Source: Lachnospiraceae bacterium (lineage in GTDB: Bacteria > Bacillota > Clostridia > Lachnospirales > Lachnospiraceae). Taken from it: a stretch of DNA of 64,000 bases. The stretch is taken from assembly GCA_028696165.1 (NCBI GenBank), contig JAQVHQ010000008.1:24981-88980 (forward strand), written 5' to 3'. A program made the translations under genes and the position numbers. Under the pieces are notes generated by a model. The model saw only the letters and a list, made by a program, of their open reading frames with translations, was not told where the DNA came from and made no database searches. Of the stretch, positions 48,830 to 57,839 are shown piece after piece. Numbering within the stretch: the stretch's first letter is position 1; every line of letters begins with the position of its first letter.

Positions 48830-50089
48830 ATGAAAATTAATAGCGAACGACTTTTAAAAAATCTGGAAGAGTTATCTTATATAGGAAGAAATGAAGGCGG
48901 CGGTATCGACCGTGCCTTCGGAAGCAAAAGTGATTTAGAAGCAAGGGAATGGTTAATCCGATACTGGAAAGAACATCTGGGGATAGAGACACGCATTGAT
49001 GCAGCGGCTAACCTCTGGGTGGATTATCAGAAAAAGGAAGGTTGTTTGCCGTTGGTTATCGGTTCTCACCATGATGCAGTACCAGATGGTGGTCGCTATG
49101 ATGGTGCTCTTGGGGTATTGCTGGCAACAGAGATTTTAGAAACCCTTATGGAAGCAAAGTTGAAACTGAATCATCCGCTTAGTGTTGTGTCATTTACCGG
49201 TGAAGAGCCTAATCCATTTAACCTGTCTACAATTGGAAGCAAGGTGTTGTGTGGGCGTTTAACCAGGGAATCTTTGGAAAACTGTATCAGCCGTGATAAT
49301 GGAGAGCGGATTGCAGATGCATTGGCACGGGCAGGTGGTAATCTGGAGAGGCTTCCTTCGGCAAGACTCACAAAAGAGGATCTCTTTGCCTTTTTAGAGT
49401 GTCATATTGAGCAGGGCAGCAGATTGGAAAAGAAGAATTTGCCAACGGCCGCAGTAACCTGTATCACAGGTATCTATCGCGAGCAGTATACAGTACAAGG
49501 CGAGGCAAATCATGCAGGAACTACGGTTATGACTGACAGAAAAGATGCTTATCTGGCTGCAGCAGAATTGAGTCTTATGCTGGAACGGATTGCTTTGGAA
49601 TTTCAAGACGATGATGTTGTAGCAACGGTGGGATATGTAGAGGTACAGCCAAATGAGGCGAATATTATACCGGGTGTGACTCAATGTATTGTGGATATTC
49701 GAACCTATGATACAGCGGTAAAAGCACTATTTGTCGCCAGAATCACAGATGCCGTCAGCAGGATTGAAGAAAAGAGAGGCGTGAAAATCAAACGTGAAGT
49801 TTTACTGGATCAGCTTCATATGCCTATGCATCCGGATGTGATTCAGGCTGTTTGCCAAGGTGTGCAAAGTGTACAGGAAAAAGTACCGGAATTAGTCAGT
49901 ATGGCAGGACATGATGCAGCTAATTTGGCACGTGTGACAAAATCGGGAATGATTTTTGTGAGAAGTGTTGACGGTAAGAGCCATTGTAAGGAAGAATATT
50001 CAACCCCGGAAGATATAGAAAAAGTAGGAAATGCCATGCTCCAAGCAGTATTGGCATTGGATAGGAGTGATAAAAGTGAAACTATATAA
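48830..50089 (+). CDS. M20 family amidohydrolase (allantoate amidohydrolase/N-carbamoyl-amino acid hydrolase type)
   Basis: The 419-residue binuclear metallohydrolase cleaves an N-carbamoyl, N-formyl or N-formimino group from an amino acid. Motifs: GSHHDAVPDGGRYDGALGVL near 77-96 (metal His and Asp), EEPNPFNLSTIGSK near 124-137 (usual EEGSRF replaced), FLECHIEQGSRLE near 186, NHAGTTVMTDRKDAYLAA near 232 and MAGHDAANLARVTKSGMIF near 357, then SHCKEEYS. The ATG at 48830 follows AAGAGAAGAG. In this context it could complete glutamate release from N-carbamoyl- or N-formyl-glutamate. It overlaps the next gene by 14 bp. Confidence 0.88.
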   Translation: MKINSERLLKNLEELSYIGRNEGGGIDRAFGSKSDLEAREWLIRYWKEHLGIETRIDAAANLWVDYQKKEGCLPLVIGSHHDAVPDGGRYDGALGVLLATEILETLMEAKLKLNHPLSVVSFTGEEPNPFNLSTIGSKVLCGRLTRESLENCISRDNGERIADALARAGGNLERLPSARLTKEDLFAFLECHIEQGSRLEKKNLPTAAVTCITGIYREQYTVQGEANHAGTTVMTDRKDAYLAAAELSLMLERIALEFQDDDVVATVGYVEVQPNEANIIPGVTQCIVDIRTYDTAVKALFVARITDAVSRIEEKRGVKIKREVLLDQLHMPMHPDVIQAVCQGVQSVQEKVPELVSMAGHDAANLARVTKSGMIFVRSVDGKSHCKEEYSTPEDIEKVGNAMLQAVLALDRSDKSETI

Positions 50090-51413
50090 ACCAGAATATG
50101 TTTATCAGGAAGGAAGTTTTGTATCCCATAGGGGTCTGCTGACGGAGAATGGGAAAATCAGCGAGATTGCATCATACGAAGAACTGAAACAAAAATATCC
50201 TATGGCTAGAGAAGTAATAATGGATGGAGAAGTTATGGTGCCGGGTACGGTAAACGTACATAATCATTCTTTTCAGAGTCTCTTAAGGGGAATCGCAGCA
50301 GATCGTCCGTTTTTAGAGTGGCGGGATGAATCTTTGTACCGTTACTCGCAGATTCTGACAGAAGAAGATATCTATAATGGAGCAGTGTTTGCATTTGGAG
50401 AGATGATGAAGAGGGGAGTAACTTGTGTATCTGATTTCTTCTACCTGCATAATTATGGAATTAAGAGTGATGAAGCTATTATCCGGGCGGCTCATGACGT
50501 GGGTATTCGTCTGGTACTGGCGAGAACAATGTATGATTGGGAAGGCGCTCCGGCAGGTTATGTAGAGACCATCAACCAGGCGGTAGATACAACGCGGGTA
50601 CTTGCAGAACGGTATAACAAAAAAGAGGATAGTATGGTGACTATCCTTCCTGCACCCCACAGCCTGCATGCCGCAACACCGGAGATGATTCAGGCAGGAC
50701 ATGCATTGGCAAAAGAACTGGGAACCTGTTTTCATATTCATGTGGCGGAAGAACCTTTTGAAGTGGAACAGGTGAAGAAAGAACATGGAGGACTGACAAC
50801 CATAGAGTATCTTGATACGCTTGGGGTTGTGGATGAGCATATGGTCATCATACATGGGGTATGGCTAAAACCTGAGGAAATAGAATTGATGGGTAAACGT
50901 GGGGCGAAGCTGGCCTACTGTCCATCCAGCAACATGTTCCTGGCTGATGGAATCACAGATATTCCAAAGTTTGTGGAATCAGGAGTGTTGATTGGTCTGG
51001 GCAGTGATGGAGCCTGCAGTAATAACCGCATCAGTATTTTTGAAGAAATGCGTATGGTTTCTATCCTTCAAAAAGCAAAGACCTGTAATGCTATGTGCCT
51101 GAATTACCAACAGGCATTCGATATGGGAACGAAGAATGGAGCACATCTTCTTGAATTGAATACCGGGGAATTGAAAGCAGGAAAGATGGCGGACTTTGTA
51201 GGTATTAATTTGAGAGATCTTTCCATGATGCCGCTTAGCGAGTCGCTGGAGCAGATGCTGCCAAACCTGGTATACTCTATGGAACCTACTGCTGTTAAAA
51301 CAGTAGTGGTAAATGGCAGGCAGACTGTGTTGGATGGCAGACTGTTGACTATGACAGAAGAGACCATTGGCAAGAAGGTAAAAGAAACACTAAAACGTAT
51401 GCAGGAAATATAA
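50076..51413 (+). CDS. Amidohydrolase/deaminase, HutF (formiminoglutamate deiminase)-like
   Basis: The 445-residue protein is a metal-dependent hydrolase of the cytosine-deaminase-like amidohydrolase superfamily. Features: VPGTVNVHNHSFQSLLRG near 62-79 with FLEWRDESLYRYSQILTEEDIY, recalling HutF (HSHAFQ, FWxWRxxMY), TCVSDFFYLHNYG near 121 (HutF has EFHYLHH), HIHVAEEPFEVE near 217, IIHGVWLKPEE near 249, YCPSSNMFLADG near 273 and GLGSDGACSNN near 297. HutF turns formiminoglutamate into formylglutamate plus ammonia. A related deaminase role cannot be excluded. The start is GTG at 50076, supported by GGAG 9 bp upstream and the short overlap with the M20 gene. Confidence 0.83.
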   Translation: MKLYKPEYVYQEGSFVSHRGLLTENGKISEIASYEELKQKYPMAREVIMDGEVMVPGTVNVHNHSFQSLLRGIAADRPFLEWRDESLYRYSQILTEEDIYNGAVFAFGEMMKRGVTCVSDFFYLHNYGIKSDEAIIRAAHDVGIRLVLARTMYDWEGAPAGYVETINQAVDTTRVLAERYNKKEDSMVTILPAPHSLHAATPEMIQAGHALAKELGTCFHIHVAEEPFEVEQVKKEHGGLTTIEYLDTLGVVDEHMVIIHGVWLKPEEIELMGKRGAKLAYCPSSNMFLADGITDIPKFVESGVLIGLGSDGACSNNRISIFEEMRMVSILQKAKTCNAMCLNYQQAFDMGTKNGAHLLELNTGELKAGKMADFVGINLRDLSMMPLSESLEQMLPNLVYSMEPTAVKTVVVNGRQTVLDGRLLTMTEETIGKKVKETLKRMQEI

Positions 51414-51420
51414 TAAGAAA

Positions 51421-51466
51421 AACGGCTGTACACAAGTTTACTTTTAATTTGTGTACAGTCGTTTTT
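51421..51466 (+). terminator. Rho-independent terminator
   Basis: AACGGCTGTACACAA (51421-51435) pairs with TTGTGTACAGTCGTT (51449-51463), followed by TTTTT. Confidence 0.9.
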
Positions 51467-51542
51467 ATGTGTTGAAAAAATGTCTTTTTTCTATAAATTG
51501 TGATACACTAGATACATATATTTATCTTGCAAGAAGATAAAG

Positions 51543-51592
51543 CCTCCGGCGGATTGCAGAGCAACGCAGCAAGTACGCCAAGGCGTACTTGA
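51543..51592 (+). repeat. Dispersed ~50-bp intergenic repeat, copy 2
   Basis: The unit CCTCCGGCGGATTGCAGAGC... ends in the perfect hairpin CAAGTACGCC-AA-GGCGTACTTG (about 51570-51591). It aligns with the decayed copy at 15707-15756. Confidence 0.65.
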
Positions 51593-51643
51593 ATATATAA
51601 TACTTGCATTTGACGGCGATGGATTACCGTAAAGGAGCTGGCT

Positions 51644-53407
51644 ATGGGCGAACAATTGTATACAAGATGGGGAAAGCAGATTGAGTCACAAGAAGTATTA
51701 AAAGAATATCCGCGGCCACAGATGGTACGGGAAAGTTATGAATGTTTAAATGGTTTCTGGGACTATGCGATATCGGTATCAAAGGAATTGCCGGAAAAAT
51801 ATGATGGTATCATTTTAGTGCCATTTTCTCCGGAATCTGTCTTGTCTGGTGTGCAGAGACAATTGCTTCCAGATGAATTCCTGCATTATAGAAAACAGAT
51901 ACAGGTAGATGAAACTATATTAAAAAATCGGCTGCTGCTGCATTTCGGCGCGGTGGATCAGTTCTGCAGAGTATATGTAAATGGGGAATCTGTTGGAATT
52001 CATCGAGGAGGATATACACCGTTTGAGTTTGATATTACCAAGAAGGTTCGAGTGGGAGAGAATGTTCTGCAAGTGGTTGTTCAGGACGTGTCTGAAACAT
52101 CTTATCACACCCGTGGTAAACAAAAACTGGAGAGAGGGGGACTCTTCTATACGGCACAGAGTGGTATCTGGCAGACTGTATGGATGGAATATGTACCTGA
52201 TATCTATGTGGAAGCACTGAAGATGACACCCCGATATGATGAAGGGGCTCTGGACTTGAAAGTATTTACGTATAAGAGAGTCAGAGCGGCGGTACATGCC
52301 ACGGTTTATTATCAGGGTGAACATGTGCTTACAACGGATTTTATGGCGAATGAGACTACACGTATCACGATTCCTGATTTTTGCAGCTGGTCTCCGGAAA
52401 ATCCTAATTTGTATGATATCCATCTGGAAGTTGGAAATGACAGAATAAAAAGCTATTTCGCCATGCGAAAATACAGTGTGGAACCTGATGAAAAAGGAAT
52501 TTTGAGATATTTTCTCAACAACAAGCCATATTTTTTTCATGGGGTTTTGGATCAGGGATATTGGCCGGATGGGTTGTATACAGCACCATCAGATGATGCT
52601 TTGATTTTTGATATAGAATCCATGAAAGAACTGGGATTTAATACCCTGCGCAAGCATATCAAAATCGAATCAGCCAGATGGTACTATCATTGTGACCGGA
52701 TAGGTATGGCAGTATGGCAGGATATGATGAATGGCGGTGCAAAATATCATTGGAACTTTGTGTGTATTCTTCCTAATTTTTTCAGTTGGGCAGGAAGGAA
52801 AGTAAAGGACAATAAGTACCATGTATTTTCCAGACAGGATGTGGATGGCAGACAGGAATACTATGATGAACTGTATGATATGGTAAAACATCTCTATAAT
52901 TATCCCAGTGTAGCTTTGTGGACACCTTTTAATGAAGGCTGGGGACAGTTTGATGCTGCGAAAGCAACAACTATGCTGCGAAAACTTGATCGAAACCGCC
53001 TTATAGATGAAGCAAGCGGATGGTACGATCAGAAGGGCGGAGATACGTACAGCATTCATAATTACTGGAATCGCCTGCGAGTACGGCCGAAGGATCGTGC
53101 GATTGCGCTGACAGAATGTGGCGGGTATGCATGGCATGTGGAAGACCATAGTTTTAACGAAGATTTCTTTGGCTACCGCAAGTTTCAGGATAAGGAAAGT
53201 CTGACAGCGAGGTACTGCCGCCTTATGCAACAGGAGATTATCCCCAATATTTCCAGAGGACTGTCTGCGATGATTTACACACAGCTGTCCGATGTGGAGG
53301 ATGAGGTAAATGGATTTATGACATATGACCGGGAAATATTGAAGATGGATAAGGATAAGATTATAGAGATAAACCGACAGGTATTGGAGTGCTTTCATCA
53401 GAGTTAA
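51644..53407 (+). CDS. Glycoside hydrolase family 2 protein
   Basis: GH2 enzymes remove beta-linked galactose, glucuronate or mannose residues by a retaining mechanism. The 587-residue protein has the sugar-binding jelly roll (LNGFWDYAIS near 35, FCRVYVNGESVGIHRGGYTPFEFD near 107-130), the Ig-like domain near 185-275, and the TIM barrel with acid/base Glu in LWTPFNEGWGQFD near 424-436 and the probable nucleophile Glu in IALTECGGYAWHVED near 486-500. No signal peptide is seen, so it acts on imported oligosaccharides. Exact sugar is unassigned. It is separated from the HutF-like gene by a terminator and a dispersed repeat. Confidence 0.9.
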   Translation: MGEQLYTRWGKQIESQEVLKEYPRPQMVRESYECLNGFWDYAISVSKELPEKYDGIILVPFSPESVLSGVQRQLLPDEFLHYRKQIQVDETILKNRLLLHFGAVDQFCRVYVNGESVGIHRGGYTPFEFDITKKVRVGENVLQVVVQDVSETSYHTRGKQKLERGGLFYTAQSGIWQTVWMEYVPDIYVEALKMTPRYDEGALDLKVFTYKRVRAAVHATVYYQGEHVLTTDFMANETTRITIPDFCSWSPENPNLYDIHLEVGNDRIKSYFAMRKYSVEPDEKGILRYFLNNKPYFFHGVLDQGYWPDGLYTAPSDDALIFDIESMKELGFNTLRKHIKIESARWYYHCDRIGMAVWQDMMNGGAKYHWNFVCILPNFFSWAGRKVKDNKYHVFSRQDVDGRQEYYDELYDMVKHLYNYPSVALWTPFNEGWGQFDAAKATTMLRKLDRNRLIDEASGWYDQKGGDTYSIHNYWNRLRVRPKDRAIALTECGGYAWHVEDHSFNEDFFGYRKFQDKESLTARYCRLMQQEIIPNISRGLSAMIYTQLSDVEDEVNGFMTYDREILKMDKDKIIEINRQVLECFHQS

Positions 53408-53523
53408 AGTGCCTGATTAAGGAAAATGATTAAAAGTGATGGATGTTCATAAAAATGGAAACCTGAATAAGTAAAGAACAGCTAAAAAAATAAAAGAATA
53501 AAAAGAAAAAGGAGAGGGATAAT

Positions 53524-54492
53524 ATGAAGTTTTCGATTTTAGCGCCTGGTGGAATTGCCGAGAAGATGGCTGAGGCAGTTAGTGGATTAAAGCAGATAGA
53601 AAAGTACGCGATTGCTTCTCGTAATATGGATAAGGCGAAAACCTTTACCGATAAATGGGGATTTGAAAAGGCTTATGGTTCCTATGAAGAGATGTTAAAT
53701 GATCCAGAGGTGGAGCTGGTTTATGTAGCAACGCCTCATTCCCACCATTATCAGTATGCAAAGATGTGTCTGGAACATGGAAAACATGTGCTGGTGGAAA
53801 AAGCATTTACTGTAAATGCAGTTCAGGCAGAAGAGTTGATTAAACTTTCAGAAGAGAAAGGTTTGTTATTAACAGAAGCAATCTGGACACGCTATATGCC
53901 AAGCCGCATAATGATTGATGAAATCGTAGAAAGCGGTGTTATCGGAGATGTGACATCCTTAACAGCTAATCTGGGATATCCGCTAAAACATGTGGAGCGT
54001 ATGCAGAATCCGGAACTTGCCGGAGGGGCGTTGTTAGACTTGGGCGTATATCCGATTAATTTTGCTTTGATGGCATTTCACGGAGAGATTACAAAGGTAC
54101 AGGCATCCGCTGTTATGTCACCAAAAGGTGTTGACTGGATGAATAATATTACTTTGATTTTTGCAGATGGAAGAATGGCAGATCTTCATAGTAATATGTT
54201 AGCCACCTTAGATCGAGAAGGGGTTATCAATGGAGAAAAGGGATATATTGAGATTCAGAATATCAATAACTGTGAAGAAATCCGTGTTTATAATGAAGAG
54301 AGAAAATTGATAAAGACATATGCAGTTCCGGAACAAATCAACGGGTATGAGTACGAAGTTCTGGCATGTGAAAAGGCAATTAAGAACGGTAAGTGTGAGT
54401 GTGAAGAGATGCCTCATAGCGAGACCTTGCGGGTCATGAAATTGATGGATGAGATTCGCAGAATCTGGGGAATGAAATATCCCTGTGAATAA
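53524..54492 (+). CDS. Gfo/Idh/MocA family oxidoreductase
   Basis: The 322-residue NAD(P)-dependent dehydrogenase has an N-terminal Rossmann domain (FSILAPGGIAEKMAEAV, in which the usual GxGxxG is APGGIA), EVELVYVATPHSHHYQYA near 62-79, and HVLVEKAFTVNAVQAEEL near 91-108 with the catalytic EKxxx lysine. The C-terminal domain contains EAIWTRYMPSR and GGALLDLGVYPINFAL near 161-176. Substrates are usually sugars, inositols or dihydrodiols (trans-1,2-dihydrobenzenediol dehydrogenase-like). Proximity to GH2 suggests sugar metabolism. AAGGAGAGGG precedes the ATG. Confidence 0.9.
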   Translation: MKFSILAPGGIAEKMAEAVSGLKQIEKYAIASRNMDKAKTFTDKWGFEKAYGSYEEMLNDPEVELVYVATPHSHHYQYAKMCLEHGKHVLVEKAFTVNAVQAEELIKLSEEKGLLLTEAIWTRYMPSRIMIDEIVESGVIGDVTSLTANLGYPLKHVERMQNPELAGGALLDLGVYPINFALMAFHGEITKVQASAVMSPKGVDWMNNITLIFADGRMADLHSNMLATLDREGVINGEKGYIEIQNINNCEEIRVYNEERKLIKTYAVPEQINGYEYEVLACEKAIKNGKCECEEMPHSETLRVMKLMDEIRRIWGMKYPCE

Positions 54493-54546
54493 TTTGAAAA
54501 ATCACATATTACGGCAAAATAGAAAACAGAGAGAAGAGGGCGAAAA

Positions 54547-54891
54547 ATGATTGTATATTGCTATCCAAAGTGCACGACATGTAAAAGAACTTTAAAATAT
54601 CTGGATGAGAAGAATATTTCTTATGATTTATATGATATAAAAGAACAGAATCCGTCGAAAGAGCAGATAAAAGAATGGCATAAATTGAGTGGACTTCCAT
54701 TAAAACGATTTTTTAATACCAGCGGATTGAAGTATAAAGAACTGGCTTTAAAAGATAAGCTTCCAGAGATGTCGGAGGAGGAACAATACGAATTGCTGGC
54801 CACCGATGGTATGTTAGTGAAACGTCCACTGGTAATTGGTGATGATTTCGTCCTGACTGGATTTAAAGAATCAGAGTGGAAGGATTTGTAA
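54547..54891 (+). CDS. ArsC/Spx-family thioredoxin-fold protein (YffB/SpxA-like)
   Basis: The 114-residue protein has the ArsC-family redox motif CTTC near residues 10-13 (YPKCTTCKRTLKYLDEKN), a central FFNTSGLKYKEL segment and the terminal LVKRPLVIGDDFVLTGFKE strand. Members act as glutaredoxin-dependent arsenate reductases or as Spx-type regulators; the second Cys favours a redox role, but sequence alone does not decide. It lies 54 bp after the oxidoreductase gene and 4 bp before the DNA glycosylase. Confidence 0.9.
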   Translation: MIVYCYPKCTTCKRTLKYLDEKNISYDLYDIKEQNPSKEQIKEWHKLSGLPLKRFFNTSGLKYKELALKDKLPEMSEEEQYELLATDGMLVKRPLVIGDDFVLTGFKESEWKDL

Positions 54892-54895
54892 AAAT

Positions 54896-55408
54896 ATGGA
54901 TATGGAACATCAGGTTCATGAATTTGAACCGGTTTTTAACAGAGAGTCACGCATATTAATATTGGGAACATTTCCATCTGTGAAGTCGCGGCAGAATCAG
55001 TTCTATTATGGACATCCACAGAACCGGTTCTGGAAAGTCTTGGCTGGTATCTGCAAGTGCGAGGTGCCGCAGACACTTCCGGAGAAAAAAGAAATGCTTT
55101 TAAAAAATCAGATTGCGGTTTGGGATGTGATTGCAAGCTGCGATATCGCAGGATCCAGTGACAGCAGTATAAAAAATGTGGTTCCGGTAGATTTGTCAGT
55201 GATTTTGTCGCAGGCAGATATTGTACATATCTATGCTAACGGAGCAACGGCGAAGAAATTGTATGAGAAATATCAGCAGGATAAGACGGGGATACCGATT
55301 ATTGGGCTGCCATCCACCAGTCCGGCGAATGCATCCTATTCGTTGGAACGTTTGACAGATGCCTGGGAACAGGTTATGGTAAACAAATTAAAGAAAAATA
55401 AATTGTAA
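54896..55408 (+). CDS. DNA-deoxyinosine glycosylase (UDG family 6)
   Basis: The 170-residue protein belongs to the uracil-DNA-glycosylase superfamily branch that removes hypoxanthine (deaminated adenine) from DNA. Features: ILILGTFPSVKSRQNQFYYGHPQNRFWKVL near 20-49 (key residues GTFPS and YYGHPQNRFW), AVWDVIASCDIAGSSDSSI near 74-92, VHIYANGATAKKLYE near 102 and the terminal GLPSTSPANASYSLE loop near 141. It begins 4 bp after the Spx/ArsC-like gene at an ATG at 54896 and is followed by a strong terminator. Confidence 0.92.
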   Translation: MDMEHQVHEFEPVFNRESRILILGTFPSVKSRQNQFYYGHPQNRFWKVLAGICKCEVPQTLPEKKEMLLKNQIAVWDVIASCDIAGSSDSSIKNVVPVDLSVILSQADIVHIYANGATAKKLYEKYQQDKTGIPIIGLPSTSPANASYSLERLTDAWEQVMVNKLKKNKL

Positions 55409-55443
55409 TTTTCAGAAAAATATGCTATAGTATCTACATTAAG

Positions 55444-55486
55444 CAGGGCAACGAAGTTCTAGGAAACTTCGTTGCCCTGTTTTTGC
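55444..55486 (+). terminator. Rho-independent terminator
   Basis: CAGGGCAACGAAGTT (55444-55458) pairs perfectly with AACTTCGTTGCCCTG (55465-55479), followed by TTTTT. Confidence 0.95.
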
Positions 55487-55575
55487 ATATTCAGGGAGAT
55501 TTTATTCCTTATAATGTAAGAACTCACAAATTATTTTGCGCATACAGGCGCAGCCTTGTAAGAAGGGAGTCGATT

Positions 55576-55755
55576 ATGATGAAAAAAACAGTTGAGGTTT
55601 TGAAAAGAGCATGGGAAAGTATGAAGTATTATATTGAGATTTCTGCTCAGGTTAATGTATTGTATCCGCATCATTCCTGCACTGGGTTTATGGGGTATTA
55701 TCCTTCGCCTGTTGCAATTCCGATTGACGAGAAGGTCTTTAGAAAGCTGCAGTAA
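55576..55755 (+). CDS. Small hypothetical protein (59 aa)
   Basis: A 59-codon frame begins at ATG 55576 (or 55579) after an AAGGGAG site. It reads MMKKTVEVLKRAWESMKYYI, then contains NVLYPHHSCTGFMGYYPSPVA and ends EKVFRKLQ. An N-terminal amphipathic helix precedes a Pro/Tyr-rich tail with one Cys. I recognise no family. A terminator-like hairpin follows at 55801, so it may be an independently transcribed small gene. Confidence 0.5.
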   Translation: MMKKTVEVLKRAWESMKYYIEISAQVNVLYPHHSCTGFMGYYPSPVAIPIDEKVFRKLQ

Positions 55756-55800
55756 GCAGAGGCGTTTAATGTAAATTTTATGAAGATATAATTATATAAG

Positions 55801-55846
55801 AAGAATCCGGAAATGAGAAATGGCTCTTTTCCGGGTTCTTTTTTGT
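55801..55846 (+). terminator. Rho-independent terminator
   Basis: AAGAATCCGGAAA (55801-55813) pairs with TTTTCCGGGTTCTT (55827-55840), followed by TTTTTG. Confidence 0.8.
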
Positions 55847-56003
55847 TGCTATGCATGTGTAAAGAGGTCTGGTGGACCATTTTCAGAGGTTTATTCAATC
55901 TGTGTAAACACAGACTTTATTCAAACAAAGATATATTGAATTAACTATAATGTACTTATATAAAAGCATTGAAAAAGCAAAAAAATATGATATTATTCAA
56001 TAA

Positions 56004-56027
56004 CGATATAATTAAAAAGATATATCG
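56004..56027. promoter_or_regulatory. Inverted repeat upstream of the peptide/nickel ABC operon
   Basis: CGATATA (56004-56010) and TATATCG (56021-56027) are separated by 10 bp in an A/T-rich stretch with further TATTCAATA/AATATTAATT-type symmetry. It may be an operator for the ABC operon. Nothing else is seen in 55847-56122. Confidence 0.4.
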
Positions 56028-56122
56028 AATATTAATTCAAGAGCGTGGATGTATAATTGCGCTTTAAGATTTAATTGACAGAAATGATATCGGAGACTCA
56101 CATGTTAACTAGGAGGAAAAGG

Positions 56123-57760
56123 ATGAGACAAAAGAAAAGAATTTTGAAAAAAACACTGGTGCTGGGGTTAGCAGCGACATTTACAGCAGGTGTGATGACA
56201 GGATGTGGGAGCAGTTCTTCATCCGGAACAGATGCATCCGGTGCAGCGGATAGTGCATCAGAAACAACAACGTCGGATGATGGTGGGAAGACTTTAACCT
56301 TTGGCTGTCAAAATTATGGAGCAGGCGGAATCGATCCGGCCGTTGAGACAAATCAGGCCTGGAATTGTATGAGATATGGTATTGGCCAATGTTTATTTCA
56401 GTTTGATGATACTATGCAGGTACAGCCTTGGCTGTGTGATTCTTATGAAGTATCTGATGATCATAAGACCTGGACATTTCATATTCGTGAAGGTGTTAAA
56501 TTCTCAGATGGCTGTGACATGACAGCTCAGAGTGTAGCGGATAGCTTTAAAAGATTATTCACAGATGGAGAGAGTGGTTCTTCTGCTCCTGAAAAATATC
56601 TGGAGAAAGAGGCTGCTATTACTGCGGATGATGCAGCAGGTACGGTAACGATTGTGACTCAAACTGCGTATCCGGATCTCACAAAGAATCTGGCATATCC
56701 AGTTATGGCGATTGTGGATGTTGCAGATACACAGGACTATGCTCATGGCACAATTGGAACAGGACCTTATGTGGCAAAAGAGTATACAGAAGAAGTTGGA
56801 TATACATTGACTGCTAATGAAAATTATTGGGATGGAGAAGTTCCATATGACAGTGTTGAACTGTTATATATGGGGGATGCGTCTGCAAAAGCCATGGCGC
56901 TTAAGAGCGGACAGGTAGATTTGGTGGAAAATATTACTACAGTAAGTGATTTGGAAGAATTAGAGGCTGATGAGAACTATACAGTTACTATTGCCAATGG
57001 TGTGCGCTGTGGATTTGCCTATATTAATCAAGGAGGAATTCTTGGAAATAAGGATTTGCGGGAAGCAGTGATCCAGGCTGTTGATGAAAAAACCATGTGT
57101 GAGACAACTGTAGGTGGTCTCTATACATATGGATTTTCAGTTCTGCCCTCCAATCTGGCTTATAACTATGATAAGTTAAGTAATCCATTTGAATATAATC
57201 AGGAAGAAGCAAAGGCCAAGCTGGACGCAGCAGGCATTGTGGATAGTGATGGAGATGGAATCCGTGAGTTAGACGGAGAGAATATTTCATTGAAATTCAT
57301 TACATACGAAAACAGAGCACTTAGTACATTTGCAGAAGGAACGCAGCAGCTTCTGGCAGAAATTGGAATCGGAGTTGAAGTGAATAATATGGATTCTGAG
57401 TCTGAATGGAATGAGATGGTAAATGGTAATTACGATCTATGTTCTTCTAACTGGACCACAGTTGGTACAGGAGATCCGACAGAATATCTGGACAACTGGT
57501 ATGGTAAATCCACAGCAAATTACTGCGGATATGAGAATGAAGAATATGATAAGCTCTACGAACAGCTGTTGGTTGAGTTAGATGATGCAAAGCGTACAGA
57601 ACTGATTACACAGATGCAGCAGGTTCTTGTGGACGATGCAGCAGTTTTAGTACATGGCTATTATAACAGCTCTATGATTTCTTCAAAAGCAGTTGCAAAT
57701 GCAAATATCCACACAGCAGACTATTATTGGCTCACAACGGAGATTACACCTGCGAACTAG
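56123..57760 (+). CDS. ABC transporter substrate-binding lipoprotein (DppA/NikA type, SBP family 5)
   Basis: The 545-residue protein has a lipoprotein signal (MRQKKRILKKTLVLGLAATF, lipobox MTGC with Cys28), a Ser/Thr/Ala-rich linker and the family-5 binding fold: QPWLCDSYEVSDDHKTWTFH near 108-127, REGVKFSDGCDMTAQSVADS near 130-149, GTGPYVAKEY near 212 and NENYWDGEVPYDSVELLY near 228. It binds peptides, nickel complexes or similar solutes outside the cell. The ATG at 56123 follows AGGAGG by 6 bp; upstream in-frame starts lack this. A terminator-like hairpin after the gene would lower expression of the permease and ATPase genes. Confidence 0.92.
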   Translation: MRQKKRILKKTLVLGLAATFTAGVMTGCGSSSSSGTDASGAADSASETTTSDDGGKTLTFGCQNYGAGGIDPAVETNQAWNCMRYGIGQCLFQFDDTMQVQPWLCDSYEVSDDHKTWTFHIREGVKFSDGCDMTAQSVADSFKRLFTDGESGSSAPEKYLEKEAAITADDAAGTVTIVTQTAYPDLTKNLAYPVMAIVDVADTQDYAHGTIGTGPYVAKEYTEEVGYTLTANENYWDGEVPYDSVELLYMGDASAKAMALKSGQVDLVENITTVSDLEELEADENYTVTIANGVRCGFAYINQGGILGNKDLREAVIQAVDEKTMCETTVGGLYTYGFSVLPSNLAYNYDKLSNPFEYNQEEAKAKLDAAGIVDSDGDGIRELDGENISLKFITYENRALSTFAEGTQQLLAEIGIGVEVNNMDSESEWNEMVNGNYDLCSSNWTTVGTGDPTEYLDNWYGKSTANYCGYENEEYDKLYEQLLVELDDAKRTELITQMQQVLVDDAAVLVHGYYNSSMISSKAVANANIHTADYYWLTTEITPAN

Positions 57761-57770
57761 TGAATCTTAG

Positions 57771-57798
57771 CCGGGTCTGCATGCAGACCCGGTTTTTT
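57771..57798 (+). terminator. Intra-operon terminator after the binding-protein gene
   Basis: The palindrome CCGGGTCTGC-AT-GCAGACCCGG (57771-57792) is followed by TTTTTT. Such partial terminators commonly keep the binding protein in excess of its membrane partners. Confidence 0.88.
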
Positions 57799-57839
57799 GG
57801 CTGCTATATGGCACACATTTCTGAAAGGAGAAATTTGTT

